This document shows, piece after piece, positions 46,240 to 54,145 of a stretch of 64,000 bases of DNA (position 1 is the first letter of the stretch; each line of letters starts with the position of its first letter). The stretch comes from Streptomyces sp. NBC_01788 (GTDB lineage: Bacteria; Actinomycetota; Actinomycetes; Streptomycetales; Streptomycetaceae), in the NCBI RefSeq assembly GCF_035917575.1, contig NZ_CP109090.1, positions 930,001 through 994,000 of the forward strand. The letters are read 5' to 3'. Position numbers and translations under genes: made by a program. Below the pieces are notes generated by a model. It was not told where the DNA came from. It made no database searches and was given only the letters and a program-made list of their open reading frames with translations.

Positions 46240-47214
46240 TCAGCGCACCGACAGCAGGTCGCGCGGGTTCTCCACGAGAATCCGCCGCGCGTCCTCGTCG
46301 CTGAGACCCTGTGTCTTCAGGAGCGGGACGAAGCTGGTCAGGACATGGCTGTACGGCAGGTCGTTGCCGGGGTGGCCCTTCGCCACCCCGGTCGCGCTGC
46401 TCGAGAGCAGGATCCGGTTGCCGAGGCCGGCCCGCACGAGGTCGGCGACCAGGGCGGCGCGCTCGGCGTCGGTGACGTGTTCCCCGTCCTCCACGCCGAC
46501 GTGGTCGAGGGCGACGTAGGCGCCTCGCCGGGCGACCTCCAGGGGTGCTCCGGCGGCGACGGCGTCCTTGCGGTCGAGTCCGCCGACGACGACACGGTCG
46601 GCCGCCAGCTTCTCGTCCAGGACGACGTCCAGGTCGTGCGGGGCGTCGCGCCCGTAGCGGATGGAGACCGCGACGCCGGTACTCAGAGCGGTCCGGGCCG
46701 CACCCCGGAACAGGCTCTCGTCGGTCGCGGTCATGCCCTCGCGGGTCGCGGTGGTGGCCACCAGGCCCGCCGCGCCGCGGCGCTCGACCCGCGGGACCAC
46801 CATGCCCTCAGTGACCTCCTTGGTGAAGAGGTCGGCGAACTTCTCGGCCGGCCACGGCGTCGGCGGGTTGGTCTGCGGCGTGAGGAAGTAACCGCCGAGC
46901 AACTCCTCGGGACCCTGACCCGTCGACGCGACGATGTGCACGCCGGTCGTACGGGCGAGGGTCTCGTACAGCCGGACGTCCCGGCCGTGGAACATGCCGG
47001 TGCTGTCGACGATCGTGCCGCCGCCGTGGGCGCGGAAGTCCTTCAGCTTCGCAGCGAGGGTCTCGAAGATCTCGGCGCGGTCGATGGTGATGTCGAAGGC
47101 GTGCTCGGCGCCTGGCACCACCGACAGCAGCGCCTCATGGACCGAGACGACACCCAGCTCGGTGGCCGGCACCGGGCCCAGGACGGTGTTCACGGTGTTG
47201 CTCTCGACGCTCAT
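46240..47214 (-). CDS. Phosphotriesterase-like protein lacking the metal ligands
   Basis: A 324-residue paralogue of the next gene, aligned over its whole length and in an intact frame. The ligand positions have changed: HEH is 'VVSVHEALLSV', the Lys motif is 'AAGLVATTATREG', the first His motif is 'VAVSIRYGRD', the second 'VVVGGLDRKD', and the Asp motif 'ILLSSSATG'. It is therefore probably not an active hydrolase of this type; a structural or binding partner of the intact one is possible. ATG 47214 has GAGG upstream. It is the first gene of the operon. Confidence 0.85.
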   Translation of the reverse strand: MSVESNTVNTVLGPVPATELGVVSVHEALLSVVPGAEHAFDITIDRAEIFETLAAKLKDFRAHGGGTIVDSTGMFHGRDVRLYETLARTTGVHIVASTGQGPEELLGGYFLTPQTNPPTPWPAEKFADLFTKEVTEGMVVPRVERRGAAGLVATTATREGMTATDESLFRGAARTALSTGVAVSIRYGRDAPHDLDVVLDEKLAADRVVVGGLDRKDAVAAGAPLEVARRGAYVALDHVGVEDGEHVTDAERAALVADLVRAGLGNRILLSSSATGVAKGHPGNDLPYSHVLTSFVPLLKTQGLSDEDARRILVENPRDLLSVR

Positions 47215-47267
47215 GCCTTGCCTCACATGTCCGGTGTGGGGTGCCCGCGCACCCTGTGGCTGCGGTC

Positions 47268-47302
47268 ACGGTAGCCATTCGCTTTACATGGAGTCAATGA
47301 AA
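47268..47302 (-). promoter_or_regulatory. Promoter of the hydrolase operon with shared operator-like motif
   Basis: On the - strand TTGACT (47297-47292) is followed after 18 bases by TACCGT (47273-47268). The spacer contains ATGTAAAGCGAA. The MFS gene promoter near 58942 repeats this layout: TTTCATTGAC, a few bases, then ACGTAAAGCGAA. A regulator could bind the shared spacer element. Confidence 0.55.
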
Positions 47303-47406
47303 CGAACACCACGAAAAAACAATTCGCCAAGGGTTGCGCGAATGTGACCGATCCCCTTGCCGGGTATTGTCGAGCGCATGACACATGCAGATCGTGCATG
47401 TCGTGG

Positions 47407-47416
47407 CATGTAAAGC
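47407..47416 (+). promoter_or_regulatory. Second copy of the ATGTAAAG motif, before the P450 gene
   Basis: CATGTAAAGC lies 43 bases before ATG 47459 and is the exact inverse of GCTTTACATG at 47281-47290. The divergent gap thus has the motif once facing each operon. Confidence 0.5.
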
Positions 47417-47458
47417 ATTCACTTGTTCGATATCAGGTCGGACACTTCACTGTGGGGC

Positions 47459-48628
47459 ATGAACACCCCGCCTACCTCCGACGTCGACCTCTTCGCCGAC
47501 GAAGTCCTCGATCCTTACCCCGTCTACGCCGAACTCCGGGAACGGGGCCCCGTCGTCCACCTCCCGGAGAACGACGTCTACGCGCTGACGCGGTACGACG
47601 TCGTCCGTGGCGCCCTCGCCGACTGGGAGTCGTTCTCCTCGGCCTCGATCGCCTTCAATCCGATGGCCAACGAGGCGCTCACCGGCACCTCGCTGGCGTC
47701 CGACCCGCCCGTGCACACCCAGCTGCGCGCCACGCTCACCGAGAACCTCTCCCCGCGTGCGCTGCGCGGTCTCAAGGCCGGGATCGAGACGAAGGCGGAC
47801 GCTCTCGTCGCCGCGCTCGTCGAGAAGGGCTCCTTCGAGGCCATCGACGCGCTCGCCCGGGCCTTCCCGCTGGAGGTCGTCGCGGACCTGATCGGCTTCA
47901 CCGGTCACGTACGCGACAACATGCTCCGCTGGGGACAGGCCGCCATGCAGGTCCTCGGCCCCATGAACCAGCGCACGGCCGAGAACTTCCCCGTCGCCGG
48001 CGAGCTCTACGCCTGGTGCTCCCAGGTCGAGGCCGACGACCTCGCGGAGGGGTCCGTGGGCCGCGGCATCTTCGAGGCCGAGGCCCGCGGCGCCATCCCT
48101 GCGGACACGGCCGGCCACATCATCCACCAGTACCTCGGGGCCGGCGTCGACACCACCATCGCGGCGATCGGAAACATCGTCGCTCTCTTCGCCCGGCATC
48201 CCGACCAGCTCGCCCTGGTCCGCGAGAACCCGTCGCTGGTCCCCGCGGCGTTCAACGAGGTACTGCGCTTCTGGGCTCCCGTCCACGCCTGGGGCCGACG
48301 CGTCACGAAGGACGTCACGATCGAAGGGGCGGTCGTCCCGGCGGGCGCACAGGTCGCGATCCTGTTCGGCGCCGGCAACCGCGACCCCCGGCACTACGAG
48401 AACCCGGACGCCTTCCTCGTCGAGCGCAATCCGGTCGACCACCTGTCGTTCGGCTACGGCCCCCACGGCTGCGCCGGCCAGGGGCTCGCCCGCCTGGAGG
48501 CCCACGCCGTGATCGAGGCGCTCTCCCGGCGTGTCGAGCGCCTCGTCGCCGGACCCGAGGTCCGCGTCCCCAGCAACACCACCCGGAGCATCGAGGAGCT
48601 CCCCGTCCTGGAGGTGATCCCCGCATGA
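47459..48628 (+). CDS. Cytochrome P450, CYP199-like
   Basis: A 389-residue soluble P450. Helix I has 'YLGAGVDTTIAAIGNIVALF', the K-helix 'FNEVLRFWAPVHAWGRR' (ExxR) and the heme loop 'HLSFGYGPHGCAGQGLARLE' with the axial Cys. The ending 'NTTRSIEELPVLEVIPA' is like CYP199-type enzymes that O-demethylate or hydroxylate benzoates; that link is by memory only. ATG 47459 is chosen, with GGGG before it; an in-frame start at 47423 is possible. It is coupled to its ferredoxin by ATGA. Confidence 0.9.
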   Translation: MNTPPTSDVDLFADEVLDPYPVYAELRERGPVVHLPENDVYALTRYDVVRGALADWESFSSASIAFNPMANEALTGTSLASDPPVHTQLRATLTENLSPRALRGLKAGIETKADALVAALVEKGSFEAIDALARAFPLEVVADLIGFTGHVRDNMLRWGQAAMQVLGPMNQRTAENFPVAGELYAWCSQVEADDLAEGSVGRGIFEAEARGAIPADTAGHIIHQYLGAGVDTTIAAIGNIVALFARHPDQLALVRENPSLVPAAFNEVLRFWAPVHAWGRRVTKDVTIEGAVVPAGAQVAILFGAGNRDPRHYENPDAFLVERNPVDHLSFGYGPHGCAGQGLARLEAHAVIEALSRRVERLVAGPEVRVPSNTTRSIEELPVLEVIPA

Positions 48629-48813
48629 AGATCGTCCTTGACCGCCCCCGCTGTGAGGGCCACGGGCTGTGCGAGGAGGCCGCGCCGCAGCTCATGCACC
48701 TCGACGACGAGGGCGAACTGGTCCTGGACCGCGAGGAGGTCGGTGAGGCCGACGCCGCCCTGGCGAACGCCGCCGTCCGTGTGTGCCCGGTCGCGGCGCT
48801 GAGGGTCGTATGA
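48625..48813 (+). CDS. [3Fe-4S]-type ferredoxin
   Basis: A 62-residue ferredoxin with 'DRPRCEGHGLCEEAAPQLMH' and 'AVRVCPVAALRVV', the C-x5-C...CP pattern of actinobacterial P450 ferredoxins. It passes electrons from the reductase encoded next to the P450 encoded before. Starts and stops overlap by four bases on both sides. Confidence 0.92.
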   Translation: MKIVLDRPRCEGHGLCEEAAPQLMHLDDEGELVLDREEVGEADAALANAAVRVCPVAALRVV

Positions 48814-49952
48814 GCGCCGGCACCCTGAAGCGCGTCGTCGTCGTCGGCAACGGGATCGCCGGGCTCACCGCGGCCGACACCCTCCGCGAGGCCGGCTTCG
48901 ACGGCGAGCTGACCATCGTCGGCGACGAACAGCACCCGGCATACAGCCGCCCGGCCCTGTCGAAGTCGCTCCTGCTCGACGGTGACGACACGTCGTCGCA
49001 CGAGCTGCCGCCGGCCGGCCACGGGGCGAGCGAACTGCTGGGCGTACGGGCGACCGGCCTCGACCTCGACCGCCGGCTCGTCATGCTCGACGACGGTACG
49101 GCGCTACCGTACGACCGCGTCGTTCTGGCCACCGGTTCCCGGGCGCGACGTCTCTCCGATCTGCCCGGGGAAGTCACCCTGCGCGGACTCGACGACGCGC
49201 TCTCCCTGCGCGGCCGGCTGGCGACCGGGCCGTCGGTCGTCGTGGTGGGCGGCGGCCCACTCGGCATGGAGATCGCGTCCGGATGTCTGGCCGGCGGCTG
49301 CAAGGTCACGCTCGTCTCCCAGGGCGCGCCGCTGATTCTCCAGCTCGGCCCGTATCTCGCCGACGTGTTCGTCAAGGCCGCCCTGGGCCAGGGTCTCACC
49401 GTCGTGGAGACCGCGGCCGCCCGGCTCGAGGGGAGCGACGGAAGCACCCGGGTCGTCCTCGACGAGGGCGGGGTTCTCGAGGCCGAGGTGATCCTGACCG
49501 CCGCCGGCGACGTTCCCAACACCGAGTGGCTCGCCGAATCGGGACTCATCGCCAAGGGCGCCATCCCGGTCGACGAGCGCGGTCTCGTCCGCCCCGACGT
49601 GGCGGCTGTCGGCGATCTCGCGGCCTTCCCCACCCCGCAGGGACTGCGCCGCATCCCTCTGTGGAGCAGCGCGATCGAGCAGGCGAAGGTCGCGGCGCGG
49701 GCACTCGTCCGCGGCGACGAGGCTCCGCCGCTGCAGTTTCAGCCGTACTTCTGGACGGAGCAGTTCGGACTGAGTCTGAAGGCGGTGGGCAACCTGCCGG
49801 TTGAAGGGGAGCCGGAGTACGTCGAGGGACGGCCTGGCGGCGGTCCGGCGCTGATGCGCTGGTCGCAAGAGGACGGCACCGGTGACGCCGTGGCGCTCAA
49901 CTACCGGATCCCGATCCCCCGGCTGCGCCGGATGACCCGGACGGCCACGTAG
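48810..49952 (+). CDS. NAD(P)H-dependent ferredoxin reductase (FAD)
   Basis: A 380-residue two-dinucleotide-domain flavoprotein: 'RVVVVGNGIAGLTAADTLRE' for FAD, 'HPAYSRPALSKSLLLDGDD', 'VVLATGSRARRL', 'SVVVVGGGPLGMEIASGCLA' for NAD(P)H and 'VAAVGDLAAFP'. It belongs to the putidaredoxin-reductase/BphA4 type. It completes a three-part P450 system in one coupled operon; the LysR gene follows 10 bases later. Confidence 0.9.
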   Translation: MSAGTLKRVVVVGNGIAGLTAADTLREAGFDGELTIVGDEQHPAYSRPALSKSLLLDGDDTSSHELPPAGHGASELLGVRATGLDLDRRLVMLDDGTALPYDRVVLATGSRARRLSDLPGEVTLRGLDDALSLRGRLATGPSVVVVGGGPLGMEIASGCLAGGCKVTLVSQGAPLILQLGPYLADVFVKAALGQGLTVVETAAARLEGSDGSTRVVLDEGGVLEAEVILTAAGDVPNTEWLAESGLIAKGAIPVDERGLVRPDVAAVGDLAAFPTPQGLRRIPLWSSAIEQAKVAARALVRGDEAPPLQFQPYFWTEQFGLSLKAVGNLPVEGEPEYVEGRPGGGPALMRWSQEDGTGDAVALNYRIPIPRLRRMTRTAT

Positions 49953-49962
49953 GGTTCGCCGC

Positions 49963-50886
49963 ATGAGCACAGAGGATCGGGACACCACGGGTTCGGGCCT
50001 GGACCGGCTGGCCTCGGTCAACCTGAACCTGCTGGTGCCCCTCCTCGCGCTCCTCGAGGAGCGTTCGGTGACCAGGGCCGCGGAGCGGGTCGGTCTGTCC
50101 CAGCCGGCCATGAGCCACGCCCTGACGAGAATGCGGCGCATGCTGGGGGACGACCTCGTCGTCCGGCAAGGGAGCGGGGTCACGCTGACACCGCGCGCAC
50201 TGGAGTTGGTGGGGCCGCTGCGCAGTGCCCTGCAGCAGACGGCACGCATCGTGAACTTCCCCCTCTTCGACCCCGCGACGGACCGGCGGGTCATCACGGT
50301 CGCCATGACGAACAGCACGGCGTTCGTCGTGGGGCCCCGGCTGACCCGGCTCGTCACCGAGCGCGCTCCGCACGCCACGCTGCGACTGCGGACGATCACA
50401 GTGCCGACCGAGGCGACCTTCACCGATCAGGGCGTCGACGTCGTGCTGATCTCCGAGGGGCACTTCTCGCCGTATCCGCGCGAGCGCCTGTACGACGACC
50501 GCTGTGTGGTGGTGGCCTCACCGGACACCCCACCGGACGTCGGCGCGCTCGAACTCCTGACGACACAGCCGCACATCGTCGTCGACACCGACCGGCGGGT
50601 CTTTCCCTACTCCGTGCTGGAGGACAAGGGCATCCCCTACCGGGTGGGCCAGCTGAGCTCCGACTTCCTGCTGGTGCCCTTCCTGGTCGCCCGCGCGGGC
50701 GGCGTCGCCCTCCTGCGCTACCGGGTCGCCACCGCCATGCGCACGCTCGCCGACGTGCGGATCGAGGAGTTCCCCTTCCCGCTTCCCGGACTCGGGATCG
50801 ACATGGTCTGGAACCCCCGGCTGGCCGATCAGGACTTCATCGAGTGGCTCCGGGCGCTGCTCTTCGACGTCGCGGCGGGGCTCTGA
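49963..50886 (+). CDS. LysR-family transcriptional regulator (NodD/NahR-like)
   Basis: A 307-residue regulator. The N-terminal winged HTH has 'VNLNLLVPLLALLEERSVTR', 'AAERVGLSQPAMSHALTRMR' and 'RMLGDDLVVRQGSGVTLTPR'. The rest is a periplasmic-binding-like effector domain. The start of the HTH (LNLL..LLEE) is like NodD, NahR and PcaQ-type proteins that sense aromatic compounds. It probably controls the adjacent P450 or hydrolase operon with an aromatic inducer. Its stop faces that of the TetR gene across a short CTGAC/GTCAG hairpin. Confidence 0.88.
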   Translation: MSTEDRDTTGSGLDRLASVNLNLLVPLLALLEERSVTRAAERVGLSQPAMSHALTRMRRMLGDDLVVRQGSGVTLTPRALELVGPLRSALQQTARIVNFPLFDPATDRRVITVAMTNSTAFVVGPRLTRLVTERAPHATLRLRTITVPTEATFTDQGVDVVLISEGHFSPYPRERLYDDRCVVVASPDTPPDVGALELLTTQPHIVVDTDRRVFPYSVLEDKGIPYRVGQLSSDFLLVPFLVARAGGVALLRYRVATAMRTLADVRIEEFPFPLPGLGIDMVWNPRLADQDFIEWLRALLFDVAAGL

Positions 50887-50892
50887 CCCCGG

Positions 50893-51501
50893 TCAGCTCA
50901 GCAGCCGCACCCAGCTGGCACCGAGCTCGTCGAGCATCTGGTCGCGCGTGATCTTCCAGTCGGCACCGTCCCAGTGCTGGGCGACATAGTCGAGCTGGGA
51001 CATGGCGAGAACGCCCCGGAAGTGGCGTTGGTGGGGTTCGAGGCGCCCGGCCGCGGTCAGCCCGTCCTCGATGTCGCTGATGGCCTCCTCCAGCCACCGC
51101 TCGACCAGGTCGGGGAGTTCCGGATCGATCACCGCGGCGTCGCGGCCGATGCGGATGATCGGCCGGATGGCCGGCCAGCTCTCGGCGGTCCGCCGCAGCC
51201 ACGCCATGATCGCCTCCGGCGTCCCCTCGGCGACGGTGGCCACCAGATCCCGCGCCGTGGAACCGTGTTCGGGAGAGCGGACGCGCTGCAGCACCTCGTT
51301 GAGCTGCTCGTCGATCAGTGCCCTCATCAGGTCACTGCGCGAGGGGAAGTACGCGTAGAAGGTCACGCGCGTGGTGCCCGCGGCGGTCGCGATGTCGTCG
51401 ACCGTGGTGGCTGCGTACCCCTTCGTCTTGAACAGCTCGAGTCCCGACTCCAGCAGCAGACGGCGGGTCATCTGCTTCTGTGCCTCACGAAGGTTCGCCA
51501 T
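50893..51501 (-). CDS. TetR-family transcriptional regulator
   Basis: A 202-residue repressor type with 'TRRLLLESGLELFKTKGYAA', 'TTVDDIATAAGTTRVTFYAY' and 'FPSRSDLMRALIDEQ' (HTH), followed by a helical ligand domain. ATG 51501 ('MANLREAQ') is used rather than 51567, whose extra 22 residues are unlike the family. About 50 bases upstream is CTTTACATGCCATTCGC, a copy of the motif found in other control regions of the island, so this protein may be its binder. Confidence 0.87.
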   Translation of the reverse strand: MANLREAQKQMTRRLLLESGLELFKTKGYAATTVDDIATAAGTTRVTFYAYFPSRSDLMRALIDEQLNEVLQRVRSPEHGSTARDLVATVAEGTPEAIMAWLRRTAESWPAIRPIIRIGRDAAVIDPELPDLVERWLEEAISDIEDGLTAAGRLEPHQRHFRGVLAMSQLDYVAQHWDGADWKITRDQMLDELGASWVRLLS

Positions 51502-51554
51502 GCCCGAGATCCTAACGCCGTCTCTGCATGGCGAACGCACACACCGGACTTTCA

Positions 51555-51571
51555 CTTTACATGCCATTCGC
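51555..51571 (-). promoter_or_regulatory. Third ATGTAAAG motif, before the TetR gene
   Basis: The - strand reads GCGAATGGCATGTAAAG. GGCATGTAAAG is identical to 47405-47415 before the P450 gene, and GCGAATGG and ATGTAAAG both occur at 47275-47289 in another order. Confidence 0.5.
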
Positions 51572-51594
51572 GATCTTTATCTGACGTAATGGCT

Positions 51595-52263
51595 TCAGAC
51601 GTGCAACTGCACGGAGAGCCGCTCCCTCAGTTCCGCCACCGTGATGCCGTACGTCTCCAGGACCCGGACCCCGTCCGGGCCGACGGCCAGGACGCCGTGG
51701 TCGGTGTAGACGCGGTGGACACAGCCGGGTCCGGTGAGCGGGTACGTGCACGCGGGGACCAGTTTGGGGGCGCCGTCCCGGGTGAACAGCTTCATCATCA
51801 CCAGGACCTGCCGTGCTCCGACGGCGAGGTCCATCGCTCCGCCCACGGCGGGGATGGCGTCGGGGTCACCGGTGTGCCAGTTGGCCAGGTCACCGTGCTG
51901 GGACACCTGGAACGCCCCGAGGACGCACACGTCCAGGTGACCGCCGCGCATCATCGCGAAGGAGTCGGCGTGGTGGAAGTACGCCGCCCCCGGCAGCTCG
52001 GTGACCGGCACCTTCCCGGCGTTGGTGAGATCGGGGTCGATCTCGTCGCCGGTCGCGGCCGGGCCCATGCCGAGCATGCCGTTCTCGGTGTGCAGCACGA
52101 TCCCCGCGTCCGGCGACAGGTGCTCGGCGATCCGGGTCGGCTGCCCGATGCCGAGGTTGACGTACGAGCCGGCCGGGATGTCGCGGGCGATGCGGGCGGC
52201 GAGTTCGTCGGTGGTGAGCGGGCCCCGGCCGGTGTGCTCCACGGTGGTGGCTGCGGTCGTCAT
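51595..52263 (-). CDS. pcaJ: 3-oxoacid CoA-transferase subunit B
   Basis: A 222-residue subunit with 'GSYVNLGIGQPTRIAEHL', the active-site region 'IVLHTENGMLGMGP' (catalytic Glu in TENG), 'HADSFAMMRGGHLDVCVLGA' and 'GDLANWHTG'. With subunit A it moves CoA from succinyl-CoA to a 3-oxoacid such as 3-oxoadipate. It is the last gene of the gentisate operon, and its ATG overlaps the stop of subunit A (TGATG). Confidence 0.88.
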   Translation of the reverse strand: MTTAATTVEHTGRGPLTTDELAARIARDIPAGSYVNLGIGQPTRIAEHLSPDAGIVLHTENGMLGMGPAATGDEIDPDLTNAGKVPVTELPGAAYFHHADSFAMMRGGHLDVCVLGAFQVSQHGDLANWHTGDPDAIPAVGGAMDLAVGARQVLVMMKLFTRDGAPKLVPACTYPLTGPGCVHRVYTDHGVLAVGPDGVRVLETYGITVAELRERLSVQLHV

Positions 52264-52955
52264 CAGCGGGCTCCTTGCACGGTCAGTCGGCGGGCCTCGG
52301 CCCGCACCAGGCGGTCGACGTAGATGCCTGGGGTGACCACGGTCTCCGGGTCGATCTCCCCGACGGGCACGATCTCGGTGACCTGGGCGACGACCGTGCC
52401 GGCCGCGGTGGCCATGACGGGGCCGAAGTTCCGGGCGGTCTTGCGGTAGACGAGATTGCCCACGCTGTCCGCCCGGTGCGCCGAGATCAAAGCCACGTCG
52501 CCCTTGATCGGGTACTCCAGGACGTGGACGCGTCCGCCGATTTCCCGGGTCTCCCTGCCCTGCGCCAGCGGGGTGCCGACGCCGACCGGGCTGTAGAAGG
52601 CGCCGATGCCCGCCCCTGCGGCCCGCATCCGCTCGGCGAGGGTGCCTTGCGGTACGACCTCCAGCTCGACCCGGCCGGCCCGGTACAGGCCGTCGAAGAC
52701 GTAGGAGTCGCTCTGCCGGGGAAAGGAGCAGATCACCTTGCGCACCCGGCCGGCCTTCAGCAGCGCGGCCAGGCCCACGTCCCCGTTGCCGGCGTTGTTG
52801 GACACCACGGTCAGGTCGCCGGCGCCCTGCCGGATGAGGGCGTCGATGAGGTCGAACGGCATGCCCGCCAGACCGAATCCGCCCACCAGGACCGTCGAGC
52901 CGTCCTCGATGCCCGCCACGGCCTCGTCGGCAGTGGCGGCGATGGTCGTGGTCAT
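52263..52955 (-). CDS. pcaI: 3-oxoacid CoA-transferase subunit A
   Basis: A 230-residue subunit with 'IEDGSTVLVGGFGLAGMPFD', 'DLTVVSNNAGNGDVGLAAL', 'FPRQSDSYVFDGLYRAGRVE' and 'FYSPVGVGTPLAQG', standard for the PcaI/ScoA family. It overlaps the thiolase stop by four bases. Together with pcaJ and the thiolase it forms the last steps of the 3-oxoadipate route. Confidence 0.88.
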   Translation of the reverse strand: MTTTIAATADEAVAGIEDGSTVLVGGFGLAGMPFDLIDALIRQGAGDLTVVSNNAGNGDVGLAALLKAGRVRKVICSFPRQSDSYVFDGLYRAGRVELEVVPQGTLAERMRAAGAGIGAFYSPVGVGTPLAQGRETREIGGRVHVLEYPIKGDVALISAHRADSVGNLVYRKTARNFGPVMATAAGTVVAQVTEIVPVGEIDPETVVTPGIYVDRLVRAEARRLTVQGAR

Positions 52956-54145
52956 CCCTTGCTCACCTCGTCGGTCACGTTCTCCAGGACCATGGCGAGG
53001 GCCTGGCCCACGCCGATGCAGATGGCCGCGACGCCCCAGCGCTGTCGCCGCTCGCGCAGCACCTTGGCCAGGGTCCCGAGGAGCCGGCCGCCGGAGGCGC
53101 CCAGCGGGTGTCCGAGCGCGATGGCGCCGCCCCGGGTGTTCACGATCTCCGGGTCGACGCCCCAGGCGTCCACGCAGGCGAGCGACTGGACCGCGAACGC
53201 CTCGTTGAGCTCGACCGCGCCGACGTCGCCCCAGCCGATCCCGGCCCGGCGCAGCGCCTTCTCGGCCGCCTCCACCGGGGCGAAGCCGAACATCTGCGGC
53301 TCGACCGCGTGCACGCCGCGCCCGGCGACGCGGGCGACAGGGGCCAGCCCGATCCGGCCGGCCGCCGCCCCGGTCCCCAGCAGCACGGCCGACGCCCCGT
53401 CGCTCAGCGGGGAGGCGTTGCCGGCCGTGATCGTCCCGTCCGGGCGGAACGACGGTGTCAGTGCTGACAGCTTCGTGGGGTCGGTGCCGGGGCGGATGCC
53501 CTCGTCGCGGGCGAGGTCCTCCGTCGGGAGGACCAGGTCGTCGTAGAAGCCGTCGTCCCAGGCGGCGGCCGCGAGCCGGTGCGAGCGCACCGCGAACTCG
53601 TCCTGCCGCTCACGGGAGATCGAGAACTTCTCCTGGAGCAGTTCGTTGCTCTCCCCCAGCGAGACCGTCCACTCCTTGGGCATCGCCGGGTTGACCAGCC
53701 GCCAGCCCAGGGTGGTGGAGACGGCGGTGACATCGCGGGCGGGGTAGGCCCGGTCCGGTTTGGGCAACACCCAGGGTGCCCGGGTCATGGACTCCACGCC
53801 GCCGGCGACGACGACATCCGCGTCGCCGGACTCCAGGGTGCGCGAGGCGATGATCGCCGCGTCCAGACTGGAGCCGCACAGCCGGTTCACGGTGGTGGCG
53901 GGGACGCTCACCGGCAGACCCGCCAGCAGCACCGCCATCCGGCCGACGTTGCGGTTGTCCTCACCGGCGCCGTTGGCGTTGCCCCACACCACGTCTCCGA
54001 TCGCGGCGTGGTCCAGGCCGGGCACCTTGGCGAGCAGGCCGGTCAGCGCGGTGGCGGCGAGGTCGTCGGGGCGCGCCCCGGCGAGGGCCCCGTTGAACCG
54101 GCCGAACGGGGTGCGGGCCGCCGCGTACAGGTAGGCGTCGCTCAT
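52952..54145 (-). CDS. pcaF: 3-oxoadipyl-CoA-type thiolase
   Basis: A 397-residue thiolase with the nucleophile 'NRLCGSSLDAAIIASR', 'VVAGGVESMTRAPWVLPKPD', 'ELNEAFAVQSLACVDAW', 'GGAIALGHPLGASGGRLLG' (His) and 'AAICIGVGQALAMVLEN' (second Cys). The VNRLCGS and GVESMTRAP motifs fit 3-oxoadipyl-CoA thiolase, giving acetyl-CoA and succinyl-CoA. It overlaps the genes on both sides by four bases. Confidence 0.88.
   Translation of the reverse strand: MSDAYLYAAARTPFGRFNGALAGARPDDLAATALTGLLAKVPGLDHAAIGDVVWGNANGAGEDNRNVGRMAVLLAGLPVSVPATTVNRLCGSSLDAAIIASRTLESGDADVVVAGGVESMTRAPWVLPKPDRAYPARDVTAVSTTLGWRLVNPAMPKEWTVSLGESNELLQEKFSISRERQDEFAVRSHRLAAAAWDDGFYDDLVLPTEDLARDEGIRPGTDPTKLSALTPSFRPDGTITAGNASPLSDGASAVLLGTGAAAGRIGLAPVARVAGRGVHAVEPQMFGFAPVEAAEKALRRAGIGWGDVGAVELNEAFAVQSLACVDAWGVDPEIVNTRGGAIALGHPLGASGGRLLGTLAKVLRERRQRWGVAAICIGVGQALAMVLENVTDEVSKG

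Noticed and set aside
40401..47214. Many long + strand frames across the hydrolase operon
   Set aside because: They are antisense shadows of the - strand genes, with no motifs and no ribosome binding sites.
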